From: Roseiarcus sp963761435
GTDB taxonomy: Bacteria; Pseudomonadota; Alphaproteobacteria; Rhizobiales; Beijerinckiaceae
Reading direction: 5' to 3'
Assembly: GCA_963761435.1 (NCBI GenBank)
Contig: CAVXHJ010000010.1
Span: forward strand, 1,240,001 to 1,304,000
DNA length: 64,000 nucleotides
Positions 8,899 to 18,214 of the stretch are shown one piece after another; positions within the stretch are counted from its first letter, which is position 1; each line of letters begins with the position of its first letter. A program made the position numbers and the translations under genes. Under the pieces are notes generated by a model. It was not told where the DNA came from. It saw nothing but the letters and a program-made list of their open reading frames with translations, and searched no databases.

Positions 8899-9582
8899 TC
8901 ATAGTTCGTCGCCGGCCAATGCGGCCTTGAGCTTGTCGGCCGCCTCCTGGGCGTTGCGCCAGTGCGGCGCGATAGCGAGCACCCGTTCGTAGACCTTGAG
9001 CGCGTCTTCGATTTTGCCGCGCGCTTCGAGGATGGTCGCCATGCCCATGAGCGCCCCAAGATGCCGCGGCTCGCGTTTGAGCGTTTGCGCGATGTCGGCC
9101 ATCGAGCCGTCGTAGTCGTCGTTGAGGTAGCGCGCGGTCGCCCGGGCGTTCCAGCCTTCCGCCCAGTCGGGCAGGAGCGCGATCGTCGAATTGAGAATCT
9201 TCAGCGCGTCCGGATATTCCTCCTGGCCAATCGCCTTCCTGGCTCGCCGGAGCAGAAGATCGCCGGTGTCCGACCCGGACTCCGCGTAAGCGCGCAGGAG
9301 CAGGGTGATGATCCCCGCGGTCTCGTCGGCATCCTTGGCCGCCGCGAGGCGCGCATAGAGATCGGCGCGCGCCTCCTCGGGCGTCTGCGGCGCCGGTTCT
9401 TCCTGCTTCGCCTGTGGCTCCCCTTTGGCCTCAGGCGGTTGCGCCGACGGATCGCCCTGCGGCGCTTGTCCTTCGGCTATGCCCTGAGGCGCAGCCAAAG
9501 ACCCGCCCGCCTCGGCGAGCGTCACGACAAACAGGATTGCGACAACGGCCCGGGCAATGAAAGGCATCGCATTCAGGCTCAT
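8899..9582 (-). CDS. Exported tetratricopeptide repeat protein
   Basis: 227 residues. A signal peptide (ARAVVAILFVVTLAEAGGSLA) is followed by a low-complexity Pro/Glu/Gln linker (about residues 35-70) and then three or more TPR-like helical pairs (residues 100-220), for example YPDALKILNSTIALLPDWAE, ARATARYLNDDYDGSMADI and KIEDALKVYERVLAIAPHW. TPRs are protein-interaction scaffolds; the partner is unknown. Predicted periplasmic. It stands alone between a small hypothetical gene and rpmJ. Confidence 0.75.
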   Translation of the reverse strand: MSLNAMPFIARAVVAILFVVTLAEAGGSLAAPQGIAEGQAPQGDPSAQPPEAKGEPQAKQEEPAPQTPEEARADLYARLAAAKDADETAGIITLLLRAYAESGSDTGDLLLRRARKAIGQEEYPDALKILNSTIALLPDWAEGWNARATARYLNDDYDGSMADIAQTLKREPRHLGALMGMATILEARGKIEDALKVYERVLAIAPHWRNAQEAADKLKAALAGDEL

Positions 9583-9646
9583 GCGTTGAGCCTAGCTCCA
9601 TCAACGACCGCGGTCAAAGCGGACGGTCGCCCGGCGGAAAAATCCG

Positions 9647-9772
9647 CTAGCCCTGCCGAGCCTTGAAGCGCTTCTGCGTCTTGTTGATGATATAGACGCG
9701 GCCCTTGCGACGAACGAGGCGGTTATCGCGATGGCGGTTGCGTAAGGATTTCAGCGAGTTACGGACTTTCAC
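9647..9772 (-). CDS. rpmJ: 50S ribosomal protein L36
   Basis: 41 residues, very basic, starting KVRNSLKSLRNRHRDN and ending YIINKTQKRFKARQG. This is the alphaproteobacterial L36 form that lacks the four zinc-ligand cysteines. It is too short for most gene callers. The start is GTG at 9772; the nearest upstream ATG, at 9776, is in another frame and meets a stop at once. It is a structural component of the large ribosomal subunit. In this window it stands alone, away from the main ribosomal protein clusters, as is usual in the group. Confidence 0.92.
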   Translation of the reverse strand: MKVRNSLKSLRNRHRDNRLVRRKGRVYIINKTQKRFKARQG

Positions 9773-9896
9773 GGCATCACCAAGGGTTCTTCCCGCGGGG
9801 AAAAACCTTACCGCGGATAAAAATGGAGGCGCTCCTATGCCTCAAACCACCCCAGCGATCAAGTGCATGTGGCCCTCGATCGAGACATAGCGCCTA

Positions 9897-10898
9897 TCAG
9901 GGCTTCTCCCACGATCCGCTTTTGGCCGAGCGAAACAGGGCGTCGATGACTCGCATATTGGCGATCGCATCCTCGATCGGGAATTCGAGCGGGGTCCCGT
10001 GCAGGATCGCGCGGGAAAAGGCGTCGCCCTGCAGCGTATATTGGTCGCACGCCGGAAATTGCTCGACCCGGCGCCCGCCGCCGGAGAGATCGGCGCCGGA
10101 ATCGATGGCGATTTCGGTCGGCCGATCGGGCGGCGCGTTGAATGGGATCATCACCTCGATCCGTCCCGCGTCGCCTACGATCGTGACCCGCTGATGCGCT
10201 GACAATTGCGTCGCGACGGTGAAAGTCGCGTGGCGCCCGCCGGGGAATTCAAGAATGGCCCCGGCCAGCCGGTCCGTCTGGAATTTCGGGTCGTGGTCGA
10301 TAGTCGCGGCCACCCGCGTCGGCTCGGCGCCGAAAATGTATCGCGCCGATAGGATGGCGTAGCAGCCGATGTCGTAGATGGCGCCGCCGCCCGGCGGACG
10401 GTTGCGGACATTCTCGGCGTCGAGCAGGTGATAGGAGAAGAAGGTCTGGATCGCGCGCGGCGGGCCCACCGTTCCAGCCTGCGCAAGTTCCTTCGCGCGC
10501 CGCCATTGCGGATGGAAGCGCACCATGAAGGCTTCCGCGACAAGCTTGCCGGTGCGCTGGCGCGTCGCGATCAGCGCGCGCGCCTCATCGGCGTCAAGCG
10601 CGATCGGCTTCTCGCACAGCACATGCTTCCCAGCCTCCAGCGCCCGGACCGTCCAGGGCACGTGCAACTCGTTGGGGAGAGGATTGTAGACGGCCTCGAT
10701 CTCGCCGTCGGCAAGCAACTCCTCGTAGGAGCCGAATGCGCGGTCGATGCCGAGCTTCTCCGCCGCCGCCCGCGCCTTGCCAAGGTCGCGCGAGGCGATC
10801 GCGGCGATATGCGACGCCTCGCCCTGCTGCATCGCCGGGATGACCTTTTCAACCGCGATCTTGGCGACGCCCAACACTCCCCACTTCACCTTGCGCAT
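9897..10898 (-). CDS. Gfo/Idh/MocA family NAD(P)-dependent oxidoreductase
   Basis: 333 residues. The N-terminal Rossmann fold begins KWGVLGVAKIA. The conserved catalytic-lysine motif CEKPIA lies near residue 95, and the C-terminal substrate domain contains GGGAIYDIGCYAI, the family's GGG-x3-D-x-G motif. Members oxidise or reduce sugars, inositols and related polyols. Position next to an aldo/keto reductase and a fructose-type ABC importer on the same strand fits sugar catabolism. The substrate is not predictable from sequence; the fold also covers glucose-fructose oxidoreductase and inositol dehydrogenase. Confidence 0.85.
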   Translation of the reverse strand: MRKVKWGVLGVAKIAVEKVIPAMQQGEASHIAAIASRDLGKARAAAEKLGIDRAFGSYEELLADGEIEAVYNPLPNELHVPWTVRALEAGKHVLCEKPIALDADEARALIATRQRTGKLVAEAFMVRFHPQWRRAKELAQAGTVGPPRAIQTFFSYHLLDAENVRNRPPGGGAIYDIGCYAILSARYIFGAEPTRVAATIDHDPKFQTDRLAGAILEFPGGRHATFTVATQLSAHQRVTIVGDAGRIEVMIPFNAPPDRPTEIAIDSGADLSGGGRRVEQFPACDQYTLQGDAFSRAILHGTPLEFPIEDAIANMRVIDALFRSAKSGSWEKP

Positions 10899-10940
10899 CG
10901 CGCCCCTCCCCTCGTCGATCTTATTCGCCGCCGCCCGGCC

Positions 10941-11984
10941 TCATGAGGCCCTCGCCTTCGCCGCCGGGACGCGCCCCTCGGCTGTCCGGGTCAGCATCCA
11001 GCCGGGATATTCGGGCTTCGGCGCGCTGGCCGCATCGAGCGCCGCGACCTCCTCGGGCGAGAGCGTCAGCTCCGCGGCTGCAAGGTTGTCCTCGAGCTGC
11101 TCGGTGGTCTTCGCGCCGATGATGACGCTCATCACGCCCTTGCGCTGCAGTAGCCACGCGAGCGCGATCCGGGCGACCGATACGCCATGCGCCTTTCCGA
11201 CCTTCTCCATCGCGTCGATGACGTCGTAGGCGCGCTCTTTGTCGACCGGCGGGAAATCGAAGGTCGTGCGGCGCGAGTCGTTGTCGCCGCGCTTGTCTCG
11301 GGTGAATTTGCCGGAGAGGAACCCGCCGGCGAGCGGACTCCATACCATGACGCCGAGACCTTGATCCTCGACGAGGGGCAGGATTTCGCGTTCGAGGTCA
11401 CGACCCGCGATCGAATAATAGGCCTGAACCGTCTCGAACCGCGCGTAGCCATGCTTGCCCGAGATGCCCAGCGCCTTCATGATCTGCCAGGCGGCGAAGT
11501 TGGAGCAGCCGATCGTCCGTACAAAGCCGCGTGACACGCAATCGTCGAGCGCGCGCAACGTCTCTTCGAGCGGCGTGACCGGATCGAAGCTGTGAACCTG
11601 GTAGAGGTCGATATGGTCGAGCCCGAGCCGCTTCAGGCTGGCTGCGACCTGATCCATGATGTGACCGCGCGACAGGCCTACCGCGTTGGGCCCCGGCCCC
11701 ATGCGCCCGCGACACTTGGTGGCGATGATCAGGTCCTCGCGCTTGACGCCGAGGTCGCGCAGCGCCTTGCCGAGTTGAATTTCGGACTCGCCCTCCGAAT
11801 AGACGTTGGCGGTGTCGATGAAATTCACCCCCGCCGCGATGGCGCGGCCAACGAGCGCGGTAGACCCCGCCTGATCGACCGTGCCAATGGCGCGCCAGAA
11901 GCCCGCGCCGCCATGAAAAGTCATCGCGCCGAGACAGATTTCCGAAACAAATTGGCCCGTACGGCCAAGCGGACGGTAACGCAT
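10941..11984 (-). CDS. Aldo/keto reductase
   Basis: 347 residues, a TIM-barrel NADPH-dependent reductase. The catalytic tetrad is visible: Asp and Tyr in NFIDTANVYSEGE, Lys in IIATKCRG and His in LYQVHSFD. The C-terminal cofactor-binding loop IIGAKTTEQLEDNL is present. It belongs to the group resembling YajO/IolS-like reductases. It is 42 bases upstream of the Gfo/Idh gene and likely co-transcribed with it. Substrate unknown, most likely a sugar or aldehyde. Confidence 0.87.
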   Translation of the reverse strand: MRYRPLGRTGQFVSEICLGAMTFHGGAGFWRAIGTVDQAGSTALVGRAIAAGVNFIDTANVYSEGESEIQLGKALRDLGVKREDLIIATKCRGRMGPGPNAVGLSRGHIMDQVAASLKRLGLDHIDLYQVHSFDPVTPLEETLRALDDCVSRGFVRTIGCSNFAAWQIMKALGISGKHGYARFETVQAYYSIAGRDLEREILPLVEDQGLGVMVWSPLAGGFLSGKFTRDKRGDNDSRRTTFDFPPVDKERAYDVIDAMEKVGKAHGVSVARIALAWLLQRKGVMSVIIGAKTTEQLEDNLAAAELTLSPEEVAALDAASAPKPEYPGWMLTRTAEGRVPAAKARAS

Positions 11985-12110
11985 GGGAGGCGTCCTTCAG
12001 ATTTTGCGAGAGAACCGCGCGAGGCGGCGGCCTCGAGCTTACGCCTTGTTCCTGAAACGGCGCAAGGCGCGTCTCGGCGCCTTGGCGGAAATCAGGCGGA
12101 TTTCCGGCTC

Positions 12111-12890
12111 TCAGGCCGCCTGATCGACCGGCGGCGCCAAGGCCCCGGTCATCATCGCCACCGCGTCCGACATGGTGATCTTCTTCGGATCGACCACGGT
12201 CAGCCGTCGCCCCAGGCGATGAATGTGGATGCGGTCGGCCACTTCGAACACATGCGGCATGTTGTGGGAAATGAGGATGATCGGCAGCCCGCGCTTCTTG
12301 ACGTCGAGAATGAGCTCGAGCACGCGGCGCGATTCCTTGACGCCGAGCGCCGCCGTCGGCTCGTCCATGATGACGACGCGCTTGGCGAAGGCCGCGGCGC
12401 GGGCGACCGCGACTCCCTGGCGTTGGCCGCCCGACAACGTCTCCACCGGCTGGTTGATGTTCTGGATCGTCATCAGCCCGAGCTCGTTGAGCTTCTCACG
12501 CGCGAATTTCTGCATCTTCGTTCGGTCGAGGGCGCGAAAATAGGAGCCGAGCACGCCTTCCGAGCGAATTTCTCGGCCGAGAAACATGTTGTCGGCGATC
12601 GATAGCGCCGGTGACAGCGCGAGGTTCTGATAGACCGTTTCGATGCCAGCCTCGCGCGCGTCGATCGGCGAGGTGAAATGCACGATCTCGCCGCCGAGCA
12701 AGATTTCGCCGGAATCGGGAATCACCGCGCCGCAGAGCGCCTTGATCAATGAAGATTTTCCCGCGCCGTTGTCGCCAATGACAGCGAGGATCTCGCCGGG
12801 ATAGAGTTCGAAGTCGGCGTGGTCGAGCGCGGTGACCCGGCCGTAACGCTTGACCAGTTGCCGCCCGACCAGAATGGGTTCGACGCTCAC
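12111..12890 (-). CDS. frcA: Sugar ABC transporter ATP-binding protein, FrcA-like
   Basis: 259 residues with one ABC domain: Walker A GDNGAGKSS, signature LSGGQRQ, Walker B VVIMDEPTA and switch His in ILISHN. Most ribose/xylose-type importers use a two-domain ATPase of ~500 residues; a single-domain ATPase of this length is the hallmark of the rhizobial fructose importer FrcBCA. The GTG start at 12890 is chosen because it overlaps the permease stop (GTGA), typical of translational coupling. It energises sugar uptake at the inner membrane together with the permease and binding protein encoded just upstream. Confidence 0.82.
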   Translation of the reverse strand: MSVEPILVGRQLVKRYGRVTALDHADFELYPGEILAVIGDNGAGKSSLIKALCGAVIPDSGEILLGGEIVHFTSPIDAREAGIETVYQNLALSPALSIADNMFLGREIRSEGVLGSYFRALDRTKMQKFAREKLNELGLMTIQNINQPVETLSGGQRQGVAVARAAAFAKRVVIMDEPTAALGVKESRRVLELILDVKKRGLPIILISHNMPHVFEVADRIHIHRLGRRLTVVDPKKITMSDAVAMMTGALAPPVDQAA

Positions 12891-13963
12891 TTGGAGATCC
12901 TCCGGATCCATTGGTCGAGAGCAACGGCGACGATGATCAGCACGCCGATGGCGAATTCCTGCCACAACACGTCGAGGCCGGCGAGCGACACCGCCGAGCG
13001 GAACACGCCGACGATCAGCGCGCCGATCAGCGTGCCGATGATCGACCCTCGGCCGCCGAACAGGCTGGTGCCGCCGATCACCACGGCGGTGATGCTATCG
13101 AGGTTCCCATTGGCGCCGGCGGTCGGGCTGATCGCGCCGATGCGGCCGATCAGCGCCCAGCCGGCGATCGCCGCGATGAGTCCCGCCAGAGTATAAACGC
13201 TGAGGAGAATCCGGTCGGTGTTGATGCCGGCCAATCGCGCCGCTTCCGGATCGTCGCCCGTAGCGTAGATGTGGCGACCATAGGCCGTGCGGTTGAGCAC
13301 GTACCAAAAAACAACCGCCAACACGATCAGCAGGAAGCTCGCCAGGATGATCCTCGCGCTTCCGATGTTGAAGGGAATGCCCATCAGCTGCAGAAACGGC
13401 GCCTTCTCTTCAATGTCCTGAGTGCGGATCGTCTCGCTCTGCGAATAGAAAGTGTTGAGCGCTCCGATGATGCTCAGCGTGCCCAGCGTTACGATGAAGG
13501 GCGGCATCTGCATGCGGGTCACGAGCGCGCCGTTGAGCCAGCCAAAGAATAGTCCGCAGATGAGGCCGAGTGGAAATGCGATCAGGATCGGGACGCCGTC
13601 GACAACCGCCAGCCGCCCCATCACAACCGACGAGATGACCATGATTACGCCGACCGAAAGGTCGATGCCCGCGGTCAGGATCACCAGCGTCTGTGCAATT
13701 CCCAGAATGCCGATGATCGTGACCTGGGTCAGAACGGTCGACAGATTGCTCCCGGTGACGAAATGCGAGTAGTTGACCGTGCAACCCAGCAGAAGGCCGA
13801 GCACCAGCACAACGAATGGAACGGTCGTCGGATACGAGTGGAGGAAGCGCTGCAAGCGCTTGGCGAAGGAAAGGTGTTCTTCGTCGAACGACGCCTGCGT
13901 CGTCGAGGCCGCGGTCAGAACCTTTTCGAACTCTTGTGGAGTCGGCCGCGACGCTTCGCTCAT
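12887..13963 (-). CDS. frcC: Sugar ABC transporter permease, FrcC-like
   Basis: 358 residues. After a ~45-residue hydrophilic N-terminus there are about ten hydrophobic segments typical of the RbsC/FrcC family, with the conserved GIDLSVG after helix 2 and AVVIGGTSLFGGRGS near the C-terminus (coupling region). It forms the membrane channel of the fructose-type importer. The stop codon overlaps the ATPase start by 4 bases, and the binding-protein gene lies 120 bases upstream across a hairpin. Confidence 0.87.
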   Translation of the reverse strand: MSEASRPTPQEFEKVLTAASTTQASFDEEHLSFAKRLQRFLHSYPTTVPFVVLVLGLLLGCTVNYSHFVTGSNLSTVLTQVTIIGILGIAQTLVILTAGIDLSVGVIMVISSVVMGRLAVVDGVPILIAFPLGLICGLFFGWLNGALVTRMQMPPFIVTLGTLSIIGALNTFYSQSETIRTQDIEEKAPFLQLMGIPFNIGSARIILASFLLIVLAVVFWYVLNRTAYGRHIYATGDDPEAARLAGINTDRILLSVYTLAGLIAAIAGWALIGRIGAISPTAGANGNLDSITAVVIGGTSLFGGRGSIIGTLIGALIVGVFRSAVSLAGLDVLWQEFAIGVLIIVAVALDQWIRRISK

Positions 13964-14009
13964 GGCATCCCCTCGTTCGTTTCCCGGTTCGACGGCTTGT
14001 TACAAACTC

Positions 14010-14037
14010 GGCGCTTGGGAATGAGCCCATAAGCGCC
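14010..14037. terminator. Intercistronic hairpin between binding protein and permease
   Basis: GGCGCTT and AAGCGCC arms enclose a 14-nt loop that can itself pair (GGG/CCC). It lies between the binding-protein stop and the permease start. A hairpin here usually protects the upstream transcript or causes partial termination, giving more binding protein than membrane parts. Confidence 0.45.
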
Positions 14038-14083
14038 AAGTCCGTGTCCTCTCAGTCGATTAAGGACCGAAGTTCAGCCGAAA

Positions 14084-15097
14084 TCAACCCCAGCAGAGCT
14101 TCATGCCCTCGTCGGAATTGATCGAGGGAACCCCAGGAACCGGGTGATCGGTCACGAGCTTCTCGCCGGTATCGATGCTTACCGGCTTCTTGCCGGTCTT
14201 CACGAAATCGACGATCGCCTGCACGCCGTCGGCGGCCATCAGCAGGGGATACTGCTGCGAGGTGGCGCCGATGACTCCGGCCTTGACGCTCTTGATGCCG
14301 TTGCAACCGCCATCGACCGCGACAACCAGCACGCCCTTCTCCTTGCCGGCGGCCTTGAGCGCCGCATAGCCGCCATCAGCCGCCGGCTCGTTGATTGCGT
14401 ACACGAGATCGATCTGATCGGCTTTCTGGAGGATTTTCTCCATCGCCGTACGGCCGCCTTCGTCCGATCCAGAGGACAGGTCCGAGCCGACGATTTGCGG
14501 GCTGTCGCTCATGGCGTAGTGCTTGGGATCCTTGACCGGAATTCCGAAGCCGGTGAGGAAGCCGTTGTGACGCAGGTAGTCGACAGTCGGCTGGTTGGCG
14601 GTGAGGTCGAGCGTCGCGATCTTGGCGGCCTTGGCCTTGTCGCCGAGAGTTCCCTTCGCCCACTGGCCGATAAGTTCGCCCGCCTTAAAGTTGTCGGTGG
14701 CGAAATTGGCGTCGGCGGCGTCGATGGGATCGAGCGGCGTGTCCAGGGTGATTACGAGAATGCCGGCCTTGCGGGCTTTTTCGATCGTCGGGACGATTGC
14801 GGTCGAGTCGCTCGGCACGATCAGGATGCCCTTGGCGCCGGCCGCGATCAGCTGCTCGATAGCCGCGACCTGTCCGTCATTGTCGCCATCGAACTTGCCA
14901 GCAAGGGCCTGCGTCGTGACGCCGAGTTCCTTGGCCTTCGCCTCAAACCCTTCTCTCATCTTGACGAAGAAGGGATTGGTGTTGGTCTTGGTGATGAGTC
15001 CGACCAGGATCTGATCGGCATGCGCCGGCGCGCCCATCAAAGCGATGGAAAAAGCAGCCGCGGCCACGGACGTGAAAATTCCAGAAATCTTGGACAC
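14084..15097 (-). CDS. frcB: Sugar ABC transporter substrate-binding protein, FrcB-like
   Basis: 337 residues. A signal peptide ends at APAHADQ; the mature protein is a periplasmic type I sugar-binding protein (LVGLITKTNTNPFF at the N-terminus, GILIVPSDSTAIVP and NFATDNFKAG in the first lobe, VYAINEPAADGGYAAL and VVAVDGGCNGIKSV in the second). The closest named family I recognise is the rhizobial fructose-binding protein FrcB. It is the first gene of the importer operon and is divergent from a ROK-family regulator gene, the layout of frcBCA loci. Ligand assignment (fructose, possibly mannose or ribose) is by family resemblance only. Confidence 0.82.
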   Translation of the reverse strand: MSKISGIFTSVAAAAFSIALMGAPAHADQILVGLITKTNTNPFFVKMREGFEAKAKELGVTTQALAGKFDGDNDGQVAAIEQLIAAGAKGILIVPSDSTAIVPTIEKARKAGILVITLDTPLDPIDAADANFATDNFKAGELIGQWAKGTLGDKAKAAKIATLDLTANQPTVDYLRHNGFLTGFGIPVKDPKHYAMSDSPQIVGSDLSSGSDEGGRTAMEKILQKADQIDLVYAINEPAADGGYAALKAAGKEKGVLVVAVDGGCNGIKSVKAGVIGATSQQYPLLMAADGVQAIVDFVKTGKKPVSIDTGEKLVTDHPVPGVPSINSDEGMKLCWG

Positions 15098-15195
15098 AGG
15101 TTTCCTCCCTCGGATATGTCAGCGGCGGCTTCGATCGCGGCCAGAGTCGCAGAGAACCCTCTTGCGCCAGCAACCGCTTTCACGCCGTCGTGTCT

Positions 15196-15225
15196 TCATA
15201 GGGCAAACTTTTAGTGAAGAGTCAA
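15196..15225 (-). promoter_or_regulatory. Candidate promoter of the frcBCA-like operon
   Basis: Read on the minus strand: TTGACT (15225-15220), 18 bases, CTATGA (15201-15196). It is about 100 bases upstream of the binding-protein start, in the region shared with the divergent ROK gene. Box similarity is moderate only. Confidence 0.35.
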
Positions 15226-15320
15226 GGATAACTACACCCGATGGAATAATTGTTGACACCTCGTCGTCTGAGGCCCAATCATCTCACTGCTCGAAGCACG
15301 TAAGAACATTGAGGCGGAGG

Positions 15321-16616
15321 ATGAAGGAGGCGCATGGCGACCCACACGCTTATGCCAGCGTTGGGCCTGGGCGCGCAAACGTAGCCCTGGCTTCGCCGGG
15401 GCCGGCGGTCCCTGCAACCAATGTCGGCGGCGCGAACCAGGCGGGCGTGCGGCTTTACAACGAGCGGCTCCTGCTCTCGCTCGTGCGTCGCTTCGGTCCA
15501 CTATCGAAAATCGAAGTCGCAAGACTGACCGGACTTTCGGTGCAATCGACCTCAGCGATCATGAACCGGCTTCAGGCGGACGGGCTACTGAAGCGGGAGG
15601 CCCCGCTGCGCGGCCGGGTTGGGCAGCCGACGATCCCGATGTCCCTCGATCCTGACGGCGCCTATTCGTTCGGGTTCAAGATTGGGCGGCGCAGCTGCGA
15701 TCTGGTGCTGATCGATTTCCGCGGCGCCATTCGCCAGCGCGCTCACCGCGCCTATGCGTTCCCAACGCCAAGCAGGATCCTCGACTTCCTCCGGGCCTCG
15801 ATGCCGGCGCTCTCCGCCTCGCTTACTCCGGCGCAGAAACAGCGGGTCGCCGGCCTTGGGGTCGCGGCGCCGTTCCAGTTGTGGAACTGGGAAGCTGAGA
15901 TTGGCGCGCCGCCGGGCGCCATGAACGCTTGGCGGCACTTTGACGTGGAAAGCGAAATCGCCGCGGTGTGCCCCTATCCAACGACGCTGTGCAATGACGC
16001 GACCGCCGCTTGCGCGGCCGAGTTCTTCTTCGGCCGATGGTGGCGCCATCGCGATTTTCTTTATGTCTTTGTCGGCGAATTTCTCGGCGGCGGCCTGGTG
16101 CTCGACAACGCGCTGCGTCCGGGCCGCACGGGCAACGCCGGGGCTCTCGGATCAATGCCAATCATGGCGAAGAGCGTTGGCGGCGGCGTCCCGCAGTTGA
16201 TCGCGTGCGCCTCCATTTATCAGCTCGAGCGCCGAATCGAGGCCGCGGGGATCGACGCTTCGTCGATTTGGGCGACGCCAGATTCATGGGACGAATTCGG
16301 GCCGCAGCTCGATGAGTGGATCGAAGAGGCCGCCTCGGCGCTGGCCTACGCGTCGGTCGCCGCAATCTCCGTCATCGATTTCGGGGCGATCGTGATCGAC
16401 GGCGAGATGCCGGCGACGGTGCGCGACCGTCTGACGGCGCGCACGGCGCAATGCTTCGCCGCCCTCGACCGGCGCGGCTTGAGCGAGGTCGAGATCGTCT
16501 CCGGGGGAATCGGGGCCGACGCGCGCGCGATCGGAGGCGCGGCCCTGCCGCTCATCAAGAGTTTCGCTCGTGACCGAGAAGTTCTGTTCAAGGATTCCAT
16601 GAGCCTCGCGAGCTGA
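15321..16616 (+). CDS. ROK family transcriptional regulator
   Basis: 431 residues from ATG 15321. The N-terminal winged helix-turn-helix is seen at about residues 45-95 (NERLLLSLVRRFGPLSKIEV, then TGLSVQSTSAIMNRLQADGL). The rest is a ROK-type sugar kinase-like domain (GLGVAAPFQLWNW, LCNDATAACAAEFFFG, FLGGGLVLD). Regulators of this kind bind sugars and repress adjacent transport genes. Divergent position to the frcBCA-like operon makes it the probable regulator of sugar uptake. The frame is open further upstream to 15045, but that part overlaps the opposite gene and lacks domain sequence. Confidence 0.83.
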   Translation: MKEAHGDPHAYASVGPGRANVALASPGPAVPATNVGGANQAGVRLYNERLLLSLVRRFGPLSKIEVARLTGLSVQSTSAIMNRLQADGLLKREAPLRGRVGQPTIPMSLDPDGAYSFGFKIGRRSCDLVLIDFRGAIRQRAHRAYAFPTPSRILDFLRASMPALSASLTPAQKQRVAGLGVAAPFQLWNWEAEIGAPPGAMNAWRHFDVESEIAAVCPYPTTLCNDATAACAAEFFFGRWWRHRDFLYVFVGEFLGGGLVLDNALRPGRTGNAGALGSMPIMAKSVGGGVPQLIACASIYQLERRIEAAGIDASSIWATPDSWDEFGPQLDEWIEEAASALAYASVAAISVIDFGAIVIDGEMPATVRDRLTARTAQCFAALDRRGLSEVEIVSGGIGADARAIGGAALPLIKSFARDREVLFKDSMSLAS

Positions 16617-16738
16617 TAGTCAAAGCGTCAAAAGCGACCTTGGCTAGCCCCTCGCCTGTCGGTAAGCTTGTGGCCGCGCGGGCGCGGTGAACCGTCCCGG
16701 GCGACCACCTCTTCTCTCCGCGACCAAAGAGAGGCGTC

Positions 16739-18214
16739 ATGGCCACGCGCATCGTTAAGGTAGAGCCATTCGATCTGGTCGTCTTCGGCGGCACGGGTGA
16801 TCTCGCCTATCGCAAGCTTTACCCGGCGCTCTTCAATCGCGAGCGCAGCAACCAGTTCTCCGAGCCGACTCGAATCGTCGGGGCGTCGCGTCGCCACCTC
16901 GAACGCGACGCATTCCGCGCCTCGGTCAAGGACGCGTTGATGAAATTCGCCGGCGTCGACGATGGAGCAGGCGCCGCGTTGGAGCATTTCCTGTCCCGAC
17001 TCGAGTACATCGCGGTCGACGCGATGAACGACGGCGGATGGCAGGATCTGAAGGCGTTGCTTGGGGCCGATGAACGAATCCGCGCCTATTATCTGGCGAC
17101 GGGCCCCGACCTGTTCGGACCGCTGGCGAAGCGTCTTGGCGCGGAAGGGCTCGTGACTCCGCGCTCGCGCATCATCGTCGAAAAGCCGATCGGCAAGGAC
17201 GGCGCGAGCGCGGCGGCGATCAACGACGTGATCGGCTCGGTATTCCTCGAGCGCAACATTTTCCGCATCGATCACTATCTGGGCAAGGAATCGGTGCAGA
17301 ACCTCATGGCTCTGCGCTTCGCCAACATCCTGTTGGAGCCGCTTTGGAACAGCGCTCACATCGATCACGTACAGATCACCGTGGCGGAAACGCTCGGCGT
17401 CGAAGGCCGAGGCGGCTATTACGAAGAAGCGGGCGCAATGCGGGATATGGTACAGAACCATATGATGCAACTCGTATGTCTCGTCGCGATGGAGCCGCCA
17501 AACTCGCTCGAAGCGGACTCCTTGCGCGATGAGAAACTCAAGGTATTGAAAGCGATCCAACGGATCGATGAAACCAACGCCTCGAGCCTCACCGTGCGCG
17601 GCCAATATCGCGCCGGCTTTGCCGACGGCGGCCCGGTTCTCGGCTACCTGCAGGATATCGGCAAGGACCACAGCGATACGGAAACCTTCGTCGCGCTCAA
17701 ATTCGGCATCGGCAATTGGCGATGGTCGGGCGTCCCCTTCTACCTCCGCACAGGCAAACGGCTGCCGCAGCGCTTCTCGGAAATTGTCGTCGGGTTCCGG
17801 CGCGTGCCGCACGTCATATTCCCGATGCATCCCGACGGCATACCCGCCAATCGACTCGTGGTGCGGGTGCAGCCTGACGAAGGGATCAAGCTGTGGATGA
17901 TGGTCAAGGAGCCGGGACCAGGCGACATGCAACTCGAACATGTGCCCCTCGACATGAGCTTCGCGAAGGCCTTCGGCGCCGCGCCCGCTGACGCCTATGA
18001 GCGGCTGCTCATGGATGCGCTGCGTGGCAATGCGGCGCTGTTCATGCGACGCGACGAAGTCGAGGCGGCGTGGGGGTTCGTCGATCCGATTCGCGAGGCC
18101 TGGGCGCAGTCTCAAGAACCGCCGCGTCCCTATGCGGCCGGCACGTGGGGGCCCAATGCGTCTGTCGCGCTGATCGAACGCGACGGGCGGACCTGGAACG
18201 AGGAATACGAATGA
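16739..18214 (+). CDS. zwf: Glucose-6-phosphate 1-dehydrogenase
   Basis: 491 residues. Oxidises glucose 6-phosphate to 6-phosphogluconolactone with NAD(P)+, the entry step of the oxidative pentose-phosphate and Entner-Doudoroff routes. The nucleotide-binding motif FGGTGDLAYRKLYPAL lies at residues 16-31 and the active-site signature RIDHYLGKE at about residue 175 (His is the catalytic base region). KRLPQRFSEIVVGF and the tetramer domain are present through the C-terminus. The stop overlaps the pgl start (ATGA), so the two are translationally coupled. Confidence 0.96.
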   Translation: MATRIVKVEPFDLVVFGGTGDLAYRKLYPALFNRERSNQFSEPTRIVGASRRHLERDAFRASVKDALMKFAGVDDGAGAALEHFLSRLEYIAVDAMNDGGWQDLKALLGADERIRAYYLATGPDLFGPLAKRLGAEGLVTPRSRIIVEKPIGKDGASAAAINDVIGSVFLERNIFRIDHYLGKESVQNLMALRFANILLEPLWNSAHIDHVQITVAETLGVEGRGGYYEEAGAMRDMVQNHMMQLVCLVAMEPPNSLEADSLRDEKLKVLKAIQRIDETNASSLTVRGQYRAGFADGGPVLGYLQDIGKDHSDTETFVALKFGIGNWRWSGVPFYLRTGKRLPQRFSEIVVGFRRVPHVIFPMHPDGIPANRLVVRVQPDEGIKLWMMVKEPGPGDMQLEHVPLDMSFAKAFGAAPADAYERLLMDALRGNAALFMRRDEVEAAWGFVDPIREAWAQSQEPPRPYAAGTWGPNASVALIERDGRTWNEEYE